From: an uncultured Anaerotignum sp.
GTDB taxonomy: Bacteria; Bacillota; Clostridia; Lachnospirales; Anaerotignaceae
Assembly: GCF_905212195.1 (NCBI RefSeq)
Contig: NZ_CAJMDQ010000066.1
Location: forward strand, 1 to 14,731
Length of the DNA: 14,731 nt
Direction: 5' to 3'
Shown here: positions 1 through 6,482 of the stretch, piece after piece
Position numbering within the stretch: position 1 is the stretch's first letter
Layout: every line of letters starts with the position of its first letter
Program-made: the position numbers and the translations under genes
The notes under the pieces: generated by a model
What the model was told of the DNA's origin: nothing
Databases searched by the model: none
Seen by the model: only the letters and a program-made list of their open reading frames with translations

Positions 1-549
1 GCCTCCGGCCAGAACGTCCAGAGCCTGGAGGAGGCTGAAAGCCTGTTTTCCATAGATCCTGCTGGAAACACAGTGGAAGAGGGAAGCGCCTGGGCTGGCT
101 GGAATGACCGTGCACGGGCCTTTGTAAACCACATCAGCCGTCAGGACTGGACGGAGCTTTATGACATCAGTGTTACGGTGGAAGGCACCAAAGCCCCGCT
201 TTCCAGTACGGAGATCGAATCCTATATGAAAAAAATTCCGTCTGACACATCAGAGGAACGGAAGGAGATCATCCGTTTTGCACTGCAGTCTGTGGGAAAG
301 GTTCCCTATTACTGGGGCGGCAAGGCCAGCGCCAGAAATTACAGCGGCAACAACTTTGGTTCCATTACGATCCCCGACCACAGGGGCCGTATCCTGAAGG
401 GGCTCGACTGCTCCGGCTGGATCAACTGGGTATACTGGTCTGTGACAGGCGAACGCCTTCCCTATGAGGGGACCGAGGGGCTTAAGTCCACGGGACGGCC
501 GGTGAACCGAGCAGACCTAAAGCCCGGGGATATTATCGTCATCACCGGA
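1..549 (+). pseudogene. NlpC/P60 (C40) cell-wall peptidase, 5' partial and broken at the 3' end
   Basis: Frame 1 is open from the first base, so the start lies outside the window. The protein ends in an NlpC/P60-type domain: the stretch GKVPYYWGGKAS followed by GLDCSGW, whose Cys (codon 409-411) is the expected catalytic thiol, and then DLKPGDIIV, which normally leads to the strand carrying the catalytic His. That His is absent because reading continues into antisense alcohol dehydrogenase sequence from about 540 on; the frame stays open by chance to 1170. As shown, the product could not be an active peptidase. Enzymes of this family cleave peptide stems in peptidoglycan and are often secreted or carried on conjugative elements of Clostridia; placement on such an element is inference. 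The stretch is GC-rich: 35 of 60 bases at 421-480 are G or C, against 21 of 60 at 661-720 in the adjoining gene. Confidence 0.75.
530..549. other. Breakpoint between two tail-to-tail truncated genes
   Basis: The bases GATATTATCGTCATCACCGG can be read as DIIVITG, fitting the NlpC/P60 frame on the plus strand, and on the minus strand as SGDDDNI, fitting the alcohol dehydrogenase. Left of it the sequence is GC-rich and NlpC-like; right of it the sequence is AT-richer and ADH-like. Both genes lose their C-termini exactly here. A short shared word is what short-homology recombination or a false join in an assembly would leave. Confidence 0.7.
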
Positions 550-1173
550 AAAATACTGTTCTGTGATATGGTTCATGATATCATAAATGCCAGACACCAT
601 CTGCCATTTGGGCAGTGTGTAAGTCAGTTTCGGATTCAGGATAGCAAACTTGGGAAATACATTATCTCCAAAAACATGACCAATTTTCAATTTCTGTTCA
701 TGGTTGGTGATAACAGAGCCGCCGTTCATTTCGGAACCGGTTCCCACCATTGTCAGCACACATCCCACAGGAATGATGCGGTTATCCACATCTTCCATCC
801 GCAGATAATACTTATCCCAAGGGTCTTCTTCGCACCATGTGGAAACAGAAACGGCTTTCGCATAGTCACATACGGAACCGCCGCCTACAGCCAGAAGCAG
901 GTCAACGTCATTTTCTTTTGCTTTTTGACAGCCGTCGTATACTTTTTCGATTGTGGGATTGGGCATGACGCCGCCGTCCTCCACGATAGTTTTCCCACAT
1001 GCAATGAGGATTTCGATAATCTGGTCATACAGTCCACTTTTTTTGATGGAACCGCCGCCGTAAATCAGCTGTACGGTATCGCCGTATTTCTGCAATTCTG
1101 CTTCCAGATTCTGCAAAGCATCTTCCCCAAAATACAGCTTTGTAGGGTTGCTATAATAGAAATTTCCTAACAT
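530..1173 (-). pseudogene. Iron-containing alcohol dehydrogenase, C-terminally truncated
   Basis: This is the N-terminal half of a BdhA/YqhD-like group III alcohol dehydrogenase: NPTKLYFGEDAL near the start, the dinucleotide-binding motif AVGGGSVCDYAKAVS around residues 95-110, VGTGSE, and PKFAILNP. Such enzymes are about 385-390 residues long; here the recognisable part ends after about 213. The first two metal ligands of the family are visible in YDIMNHITEQYFSG (Asp198, His202), but the two later His ligands are lost, so the copy cannot bind iron normally. The start is well supported by AAGGAGG eight bases upstream of the ATG; that site sits against the stop of the preceding gene, and the gap to it is 13 bases. 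It is the last gene of the cyclophilin-like/flavoprotein operon. The family reduces aldehydes with NAD(P)H. The loss is caused by the junction with the NlpC/P60 sequence, which may be biological or an assembly fault. Confidence 0.85.
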
Positions 1174-1186
1174 CTTCTATTCCTCC

Positions 1187-2284
1187 TTATTTCTCTACAT
1201 TTCCGATAACTTTTGCAGGCACGCCGCCCACAATAGTGTTTGCTGCCACATCTTTGGAAACCACCGCACCTGCTGCCACAATGGCACCATCACCAATGGT
1301 TACCCCCGGCAGAACGGTTGCGTTAGCGCCAATCCACACATTTTTTCCGATATGGATGGCTGCAGGGTGCATATTTCCTCTTTTTTCTGGATTTTTGTCA
1401 TGGTTCAGTGTTGCCAGAACCACGTTATGTCCCAGCAGGGTACCGTCGCCGATGGTGATGCCGCCTTGATCCTGCATTCTGCATCCGCTGTTGAAAAATA
1501 CGTTTTTCCCAATGGTCAGATTCTTTCCGCAGTCTGTATAGAAAGGCGGAAAGACTGCAAAATTCTCCCCAACGGTTTTTCCTGTCAATTTGCAGAACAA
1601 TTCTGTGATTTCTTCCGGCGTATGGTAAGCGTTGTTGAGCTTTGCTGTGATCTTCAAGGCTTCCTGTGCCAGCACATGCATACACTGGTGCACGTCAGAA
1701 CCTGCCACAACTTCTTTGCCGCTGTCCATAACTGCCAGAAATTCTTCCAATGACAAAGGCATATTTACCAGAGAACTGCCAAAAGCAAAAAGTTCTTTCC
1801 GCAGGGCTTCAGACTGATTTTGCAGGTCATAGGCTTTAAAAATCCCCATGTTTTCCAGTCCCAAATACTGGATAAAGGAATTTTCGTAAGCATAAATGGC
1901 ACCGTCGTATACGCTGTCACTTCCAGAAGACAGAAACAATGCGGCCTTTCTCAGCTTCTTCGGTTTATCCAGCGCGTAGATCCGATTGATGGCACACTGT
2001 AACTGCCCACTAAATCCATGATAATACACCGGAGACGCCAATACAATCATTTCCGCTTCCTGCAATAAAGGATAAATTTCCTGCATATCATCCTGCTGGA
2101 TGCAGGCACCGTTTCCTTTTGTATGACAGTATTCACAAGCCAAACAGCCATTAATGTTCTTTTCGCAAACAGAAATCACATTCACATGATGTCCCTGCTG
2201 TTTTGCCCCATCCAAAAAGGCTTCAATCATAAAGGCTGTATTCCCGTGTTTCCGCGGGCTGCCGTTCAATACCAAAATATTCAT
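1187..2284 (-). CDS. Iron-sulfur flavoprotein fused to a maltose-acetyltransferase-like hexapeptide domain
   Basis: A single uninterrupted 365-residue frame joins two enzymes. Residues 1 to about 175 are a flavodoxin-like NAD(P)H/FMN oxidoreductase: NILVLNGSPRKHGNT is the FMN-phosphate loop, and LASPVYYHGFSGQLQ (82-96) is the usual second flavin-binding segment. Cysteines 47, 50, 53 and 61 form C-X2-C-X2-C-X7-C, the compact cluster motif of iron-sulfur flavoproteins, so a 4Fe-4S cluster is expected. Residues from about 185 to 365 are a left-handed beta-helix acetyltransferase of the maltose/galactoside O-acetyltransferase type: LTIGKNVFFNSGC, ITIGDGTLLGHNVVLATLNH with likely catalytic His295, HIGKNVWIGANATVLPGVTIG, and the end motif GGVPAKVIG. 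It lies 3 bases downstream of the cyclophilin-like gene and 13 bases upstream of the ADH, so the three are probably one transcript. The substrates are unknown; the combination of electron transfer and acetyl transfer in one chain is unusual. Confidence 0.88.
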   Translation of the reverse strand: MNILVLNGSPRKHGNTAFMIEAFLDGAKQQGHHVNVISVCEKNINGCLACEYCHTKGNGACIQQDDMQEIYPLLQEAEMIVLASPVYYHGFSGQLQCAINRIYALDKPKKLRKAALFLSSGSDSVYDGAIYAYENSFIQYLGLENMGIFKAYDLQNQSEALRKELFAFGSSLVNMPLSLEEFLAVMDSGKEVVAGSDVHQCMHVLAQEALKITAKLNNAYHTPEEITELFCKLTGKTVGENFAVFPPFYTDCGKNLTIGKNVFFNSGCRMQDQGGITIGDGTLLGHNVVLATLNHDKNPEKRGNMHPAAIHIGKNVWIGANATVLPGVTIGDGAIVAAGAVVSKDVAANTIVGGVPAKVIGNVEK

Positions 2285-2287
2285 TGT

Positions 2288-2791
2288 TTATTCCACTCCC
2301 ATCTGAAAAGTCACTTCCACTGCCCCACTGTCTACGGCTTCTGCCAAACCGGCAGGGTCATCCACCTTGCCCAAAGGCGTATAGCCATAACTTGTAGCAA
2401 AATCTTCATAAAACAGCACCAGACAATCTGAACCGTAAAGCATCAAATCGCCTGTATGAATCTGCCCCGGATATACCCGATCTGTGGGCAGAGATTTTGA
2501 AAGATACGTATATTTTTCATTGCCGTTGAGTTCTTCCATAGAAACCGTCATAGGCAACATGTTTTTCAGAGATTTTGTCGTTTCATTCTCATAAAGGGAA
2601 ACGCTGTAAGTTTTCTGTCCGATCACAATCTGCATCTTTTCCATCTGCACTTCCTCCTCTAAAACTGTTTGTTTCTCCTCTGCCGTTGTCCTTTCCTCTG
2701 GAATATTCATGGAAATCCACAGAGTCGGCACAAGGGCACACATCAAAATAGCCGTAAAACAAAATACTTTTATGGTTCGCTTTCTTTTCAT
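2288..2791 (-). CDS. Membrane-anchored cyclophilin-like protein
   Basis: This is a 167-residue protein when started at the ATG preceded by GGGGGA (MKRKRTIK); a frame extension of 13 residues upstream starts at GTG and has no good ribosome site. The first 30 residues are a basic start plus a hydrophobic stretch (VFCFTAILMCALVPTLWI), which looks like a signal anchor; there is no convincing lipobox. From about residue 50 the chain matches the cyclophilin-like fold family: MQIVIGQKTYSVSLYEN, the LPMTVSMEELNGNEKY segment, GQIHTGDLMLYG, CLVLFYEDF and the end GAVEVTFQMG. Family members resemble cyclophilins in fold but generally lack the prolyl isomerase catalytic set, and their role is not established. 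It is the first gene of the redox operon and is divergent from the LysR gene, so its expression is probably LysR-controlled. Confidence 0.8.
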   Translation of the reverse strand: MKRKRTIKVFCFTAILMCALVPTLWISMNIPEERTTAEEKQTVLEEEVQMEKMQIVIGQKTYSVSLYENETTKSLKNMLPMTVSMEELNGNEKYTYLSKSLPTDRVYPGQIHTGDLMLYGSDCLVLFYEDFATSYGYTPLGKVDDPAGLAEAVDSGAVEVTFQMGVE

Positions 2792-2842
2792 AGATTTTCC
2801 CCCATTCATCGTACTTTTTGCAGCCTGCACTTCCTTAGCATC

Positions 2843-2871
2843 ATTATATCCGCTTCCAGTTCAAAGAACAA
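2843..2871 (-). promoter_or_regulatory. Inferred promoter of the cyclophilin-like/flavoprotein/ADH operon
   Basis: On the minus strand a perfect -10 box TATAAT (2848-2843) precedes the first gene. Seventeen bases upstream is only a weak -35 (TTGTTC). A good -10 with a poor -35 is typical of an activator-dependent promoter and fits control by the divergent LysR protein. The start of transcription would be near 2836. Confidence 0.5.
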
Positions 2872-2892
2872 ATACTTATATTAAATACATTG

Positions 2893-2911
2893 CTATGCTT
2901 TTCAGGCATAG
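2893..2911. promoter_or_regulatory. LysR-type operator (T-N11-A palindrome)
   Basis: CTATGC-TTTTCAG-GCATAG is a perfect 6-bp inverted repeat with a 7-base spacer. It contains T(2896)-N11-A(2908), the consensus recognition form of LysR regulators. Its centre lies about 66 bases upstream of the inferred start of the minus-strand operon, the classical position of an LTTR recognition site. It also overlaps the -35 of the lysR promoter, which would allow negative autoregulation. Confidence 0.65.
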
Positions 2912-2927
2912 GAAAACATGTTATAAT
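2899..2927 (+). promoter_or_regulatory. Promoter of the LysR gene
   Basis: TTTTCA (2899-2904), a 17-base spacer, and a perfect TATAAT (2922-2927) precede the LysR start. AGGAGAT lies seven bases upstream of the ATG at 2955. The -35 falls inside the palindromic operator. Confidence 0.65.
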
Positions 2928-2954
2928 TCCAAGTAAAAAAAGGAGATATCGCCC

Positions 2955-3836
2955 ATGGAACTTCGTGTACTGCAATATTTTCTCACCGTTGCCAGAGAGC
3001 AGAGCATTTCTGCCGCCGCTCAGGCACTCCATTTGTCCCAGCCCACACTTTCAAGACAGCTGAAAGAAATGGAAGAAGAATTGGGGAAAACATTATTCCT
3101 GCGAGGCAATCGAAAAATCACCCTCACAGAAGAAGGGATGATTCTGCGGAAACGTGCCCAGGAAGTTATGGAGCTGCTGGAAAAAGCCCAGGAAGAAATC
3201 GCCTGTTCCACAGAAATCATCGCTGGCAATATCCACATTGGCGCCGGAGAAACAGAAGGCATCCGCCCTTTGATTCAAGCCGCCCATTCCCTGCAAAAAC
3301 AATACCCGTTGGTACATTTCCACATTGTCAGCGGCGACAAAACCACCGTTTTGGAGGAACTGGATCATGGGCTCATTGACTTTGCCCTGATATTCGGGGA
3401 AATCGACACATCTCGCTATGATTTTCTTCCTCTTCCCGCAGTGGACGCTTTCGGCGTACTGATGCCAAAAGATGCGCCTCTTGCCCAAAAGGCAGTCATC
3501 GAACCGCAGGATCTTTTGCCCTATCCCCTCATCACTTCCAGACAGATGCTCCGGGACGACCATCTGGCGCATATCTTCGGAAATGATGCCAAAAATCTCA
3601 CCATTGCTGGCACTTATAACCTGCTGTTCAATGGCTCCATCATGGTAGAGGAAGGCATAGGATACGCCATCTGTTTTGACAATATCATTCACATCAGCGA
3701 AGACAGTCCTCTTTGTTTCCGTCCTCTTTCCGTGCAGGTTTCGCCACAAATGCAGCTGATCTGGAAAAAATATCAGACATTTACAAAGGCTTCGCAAAAA
3801 TTTCTGGAAACCCTGCGGACATCTATTTCCCTTTGA
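2955..3836 (+). CDS. LysR-family transcriptional regulator
   Basis: The protein has 293 residues, the usual length for the family. Residues 1-60 are the winged helix-turn-helix (MELRVLQYFLTVAREQSISA, then AAQALHLSQPTLSRQLKEME, and LFLRGNRKITLTEEG). After a linker helix (about 60-88), two alpha/beta subdomains form the effector pocket, starting at GNIHIGAGETEG and including FALIFGEID. It is transcribed away from the cyclophilin-like/flavoprotein/ADH operon and shares a control region of about 160 bases with it. LysR regulators usually activate the divergent operon when they bind a small effector and repress themselves; the palindrome at 2893-2911 suits both roles. The effector is not apparent; an aldehyde or a redox-active compound would suit the operon, but that is inference. 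Confidence 0.92.
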   Translation: MELRVLQYFLTVAREQSISAAAQALHLSQPTLSRQLKEMEEELGKTLFLRGNRKITLTEEGMILRKRAQEVMELLEKAQEEIACSTEIIAGNIHIGAGETEGIRPLIQAAHSLQKQYPLVHFHIVSGDKTTVLEELDHGLIDFALIFGEIDTSRYDFLPLPAVDAFGVLMPKDAPLAQKAVIEPQDLLPYPLITSRQMLRDDHLAHIFGNDAKNLTIAGTYNLLFNGSIMVEEGIGYAICFDNIIHISEDSPLCFRPLSVQVSPQMQLIWKKYQTFTKASQKFLETLRTSISL

Positions 3837-3844
3837 TAACATAC

Positions 3845-3882
3845 AAAAAAGGCCTTCTGATAAACAGAAAGCCTTTTTCTTT
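3845..3882. terminator. Bidirectional intrinsic terminator between lysR and the DUF917 gene
   Basis: AAAAAGGC and TTCTG pair with CAGAA and GCCTTTTT across the loop ATAAA. The stem is flanked by a T-tract on the plus side and an A-tract on the other, so it can stop both convergent transcripts. Confidence 0.75.
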
Positions 3883-3887
3883 TCTAA

Positions 3888-4979
3888 TTATTTTTTGAAA
3901 GGTTTATATTCCACATCCAGACCGAAATGTTTGGGGCCGAAGCATGCCAGACCTTCCGGTGTTGTCCAGATTTCAGGAGAAGGCAGTGCCAGAACTGTCA
4001 TTTTCTGACCGATACCGAAATTAGGAGATGTGAGAGGATTGCCATCTTCGCCGATCATGCAGATCAAATCAGGTGCAACCACATCTACTTCACCATTGCG
4101 GTAAGAAATGATATTTTCATTCTTCAGCCAGATTTTATACTGTTCACCAGCATATTCCCCTTCACCTGCCAGATGGATTTCACCGAAGTTGAAGCCATCT
4201 CTTGTTTCCCAAGGGAAATCTGTCACAGCACCTTTGAACAGGATTTTACCTTCTTTTGCGTCAGCAATGGCTTCTGCCACATCTGCGCCTTTTTCTTTTG
4301 TTTCTCTCAGGATCTGACCGATTTCCTGTGCGTAAGTAATCATATCAGGAATCAGGGATTCTTTGATGACTTTGCCCACGTTGGCATGGTCTGCAACGCC
4401 AACCATGTTGTCGCTGGCAACAGCAATGGCTCTGACGATGTCTTCCGCTCTCAGGTCATTCTGTACGTTCTGGATAACGATCTTTTCACCGAAACGAGTT
4501 GCCACACCCATGGGATAAATGGGCACGCCTTTTACATAATATGTAGAATGCTGCAATTCGGGTACAGATCTGCCGGCAGGGTCAGCATCCAGCAGAGGCA
4601 CGCCTTTTTCCAGCGCTGCATGGAGGGCTTCCGCTGTGTTTGCGCCGCCCAGTTCTGTGGAACCTACAGCATAGATTTTTTTACCCAACGCTTCTTCCAG
4701 GGCTTCCATTGCCAGAACAGAAGGCACTACTTCGGAAACTTCCAAATCTTTGAATTTGGGATTCAAACCAGTTGCAGAAGGTGCGCCGCAGCCATAAGGT
4801 GTTACCACATATTCATCATCGGGCAGTTCATCCAGACTGATGAGCTGCAGCACTTCGTCATTGTCAAAATGCTTCTGCATCATTGCCAGACCTTCTTCCA
4901 GCGGGCCGCCGCCGCCAGTGCCCAGTACGGCACAGCCGTACAAAATATCTATCATATCCTGTTTTTTCAATTCTCTCAT
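3888..4979 (-). CDS. DUF917 family protein
   Basis: The 363-residue product has the features of DUF917 proteins: an N-terminal glycine-rich segment LGTGGGGPLEEG (19-30), then VVTPYGCGAPSATGLNPKF, GSTELGGANTAEALHAA, the acidic stretch DADPAGRSVPELQHST, and a C-terminal beta-rich domain including APDLICMIGEDG. The family is often found next to hydantoinases and nucleobase-type transporters in nitrogen-compound catabolism, and its biochemical role is poorly defined. It is soluble, with no signal peptide or membrane segment. GAAAGGA nine bases upstream of the ATG supports the start. It lies 21 bases downstream of the permease stop, so both are probably one transcript. A part in breaking down or processing the imported compound is inference from context. 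Confidence 0.85.
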   Translation of the reverse strand: MRELKKQDMIDILYGCAVLGTGGGGPLEEGLAMMQKHFDNDEVLQLISLDELPDDEYVVTPYGCGAPSATGLNPKFKDLEVSEVVPSVLAMEALEEALGKKIYAVGSTELGGANTAEALHAALEKGVPLLDADPAGRSVPELQHSTYYVKGVPIYPMGVATRFGEKIVIQNVQNDLRAEDIVRAIAVASDNMVGVADHANVGKVIKESLIPDMITYAQEIGQILRETKEKGADVAEAIADAKEGKILFKGAVTDFPWETRDGFNFGEIHLAGEGEYAGEQYKIWLKNENIISYRNGEVDVVAPDLICMIGEDGNPLTSPNFGIGQKMTVLALPSPEIWTTPEGLACFGPKHFGLDVEYKPFKK

Positions 4980-5000
4980 GTTGCTACATCCTTTCTTTTT

Positions 5001-6302
5001 TTACTGTTCACAAATGCCATCTCTTGAAGTGGAAGGCATGAATTTTTCTAAGATAAGATAAACGATTCCGCCGATGATAATACCGGAGAATTCAACTTTT
5101 ACAAGGAAATACGCACAAAGTGCACCGATGAACCAGGAAATCACACCGCACCAGTTCACGCCATTCACAGGTCTGAAATTCTCTTTTTTGCCCTTGCCTA
5201 CAATCCAGTAATCGGCAATGATGACGCCGCCAATGGGGCAAACCACATAAGAAAGCAAGCTCAGCACCCCTTCAATGTGGGACAGTACACCAATGTTACA
5301 CAGTACGATCCCCAGAATACCGGCAATCAGGGTAGCTTCCCGTCTTTTATTATCTTTCAGATTGAACGCCATAACGATGTTCAGTCCTCCGCTGTAAGCA
5401 TTGGTGGAGTTGGTTGTCCAGGTGGAAATAATCATAGCTGCAATGCCGAAGAGAGGCAGTCCAACATTAATCAATACCATGCTGATGTCATATTCCCCGG
5501 AAATCTTTGTCAGCAGGATACCCATAATCAGTGTGATAACGCCCATAGGGAATACACCGTAAAATACAGATTTCACTGTATCTTTTCTGCTCTTCTGGAA
5601 TCTGGTATAGTCCGCTGCGTTAATGGTTCCCACTGCTGTAAAGTTAAAGGACAATGCTACACCACTCATAAAACTCATGGTCTGTACAGTTTCTGTTTCC
5701 AGACCCTGTCTGCCGTAAATCTTGAATGCCAGATACAAACCAAAAAGCATAATGATCATCAACAGTGGAATGGAAATCTTGTCCAATTTTTCCAGTGCTG
5801 TCATACCGAAAACAGCTGTTAACAGCATAATGAGACCCCAAACAGTATTGGATACCACAACGGGAACGTGAATCCCCGTCATTGCCTGCAAACCATTGGT
5901 AAAGGCTTCCCCACAGACACCATTCTGGATACCAAACCAACCGATCAAATTTACGGCAAAAATGATGCTGACAATAAATCTTGCACCTTTTTTCCCGAAA
6001 CCGGCTTCACATGCTGTACAGGAAGGAACGCCAAGGTCACAGCCCATCATCCCTGTGATAACCATACCGATGACAACCACCAAATAGCCCAAAGAGCCGG
6101 AAATGATAGCCGGCCAGATAGGCATAGCCTCTGCCAACATTGCACCCAGCAAAAACGCCGGTACGCAGACACAGATACCTGCCTGTACAAATGCCAGAGA
6201 AACCCAGTCTTTTCGCTGTTCAGCGGAAATCGCCTGCAATGCGGTGGTTTCTTTCTGATTTTCTTTTGTTATTTTGTCTTTTGTGATTGTTTCTTTTTCC
6301 AT
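5001..6302 (-). CDS. NCS1-type cytosine/purine permease (CodB-like)
   Basis: The protein has 433 residues and is dominated by about twelve hydrophobic segments. It matches cytosine/purine permeases: SLAFVQAGICVCVPAFLLGA (TM1), LVVVIGMVITGMMG, NLIGWFGIQNGVCGEAF (the substrate-site region of the family), NFTAVGTINAADYTRF, and VVCPIGGVIIADYW. It imports a nucleobase or related ring compound by cation symport in the cytoplasmic membrane; the exact substrate cannot be read. I chose the start MEKETITK, with GAGGG close upstream, because the frame upstream has no permease-like sequence; the ribosome site is nearer than usual, so a start some residues earlier is possible. It is first in an operon with the DUF917 gene and divergent from the PucR regulator. 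Confidence 0.87.
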   Translation of the reverse strand: MEKETITKDKITKENQKETTALQAISAEQRKDWVSLAFVQAGICVCVPAFLLGAMLAEAMPIWPAIISGSLGYLVVVIGMVITGMMGCDLGVPSCTACEAGFGKKGARFIVSIIFAVNLIGWFGIQNGVCGEAFTNGLQAMTGIHVPVVVSNTVWGLIMLLTAVFGMTALEKLDKISIPLLMIIMLFGLYLAFKIYGRQGLETETVQTMSFMSGVALSFNFTAVGTINAADYTRFQKSRKDTVKSVFYGVFPMGVITLIMGILLTKISGEYDISMVLINVGLPLFGIAAMIISTWTTNSTNAYSGGLNIVMAFNLKDNKRREATLIAGILGIVLCNIGVLSHIEGVLSLLSYVVCPIGGVIIADYWIVGKGKKENFRPVNGVNWCGVISWFIGALCAYFLVKVEFSGIIIGGIVYLILEKFMPSTSRDGICEQ

Positions 6303-6367
6303 AGCCCTCTTTTGTCTGATTCCTTTCTTTGTTTTTCTATATGTTATCATGTTCTCATTCATTTTAC

Positions 6368-6417
6368 TTTGTGCATGCAGGAAAAAACACCGCATATTCT
6401 TTATGCACATGCACAAA
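6368..6417. promoter_or_regulatory. Putative PucR operator: long inverted repeat
   Basis: TTTGTGCATG (6368-6377) and its exact complement CATGCACAAA (6408-6417) form 10-bp arms with a 30-base spacer, placing the arm centres about 40 bases apart (four helical turns). A further TGCACA overlaps the second arm (6404-6409). They lie in the 180-base gap between the permease and pucR genes. Binding by PucR is inference. Confidence 0.5.
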
Positions 6418-6422
6418 AAAGG

Positions 6423-6451
6423 TTGTTGTCCTTGCTGTTTCATAGTATAAT
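6423..6451 (+). promoter_or_regulatory. Promoter of the PucR-family regulator gene
   Basis: TTGTTG (6423-6428), a 17-base spacer and a perfect TATAAT (6446-6451). The RBS AAGGAG is at 6470-6475, seven bases before the ATG. A third TTGTGCA copy (6464-6470) sits just downstream of the expected transcription start, where a bound repressor could block. Confidence 0.55.
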
Positions 6452-6482
6452 AACAGAAAATTTTTGTGCAAGGAGCATTTTT

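Noticed and set aside
550..1170. Continuation of the NlpC/P60 frame to 1170, giving a 365-residue plus-strand protein
   Set aside because: From about 550 the frame is antisense to a clear alcohol dehydrogenase and has no NlpC-like character (Phe/His/Cys-rich antisense composition).
1236..1753. Plus-strand frames opposite the acetyltransferase domain
   Set aside because: They are shadows of the hexapeptide-repeat coding sequence, with no ribosome site and no protein-like pattern.
3093..3842. 249-residue minus-strand frame over the LysR gene
   Set aside because: It is antisense to a complete LysR protein with a promoter and ribosome site; the antisense frame shows no family signature.
3927..5027. 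366-residue plus-strand frame over the DUF917 gene
   Set aside because: Its composition is Cys/Phe/His-rich as expected for antisense, and the opposite strand is a well-supported gene.
5868..6482. N-terminal extension of the PucR frame
   Set aside because: It is antisense to the permease; the ATG at 6483 has its own ribosome site and begins exactly at the PucR domain.
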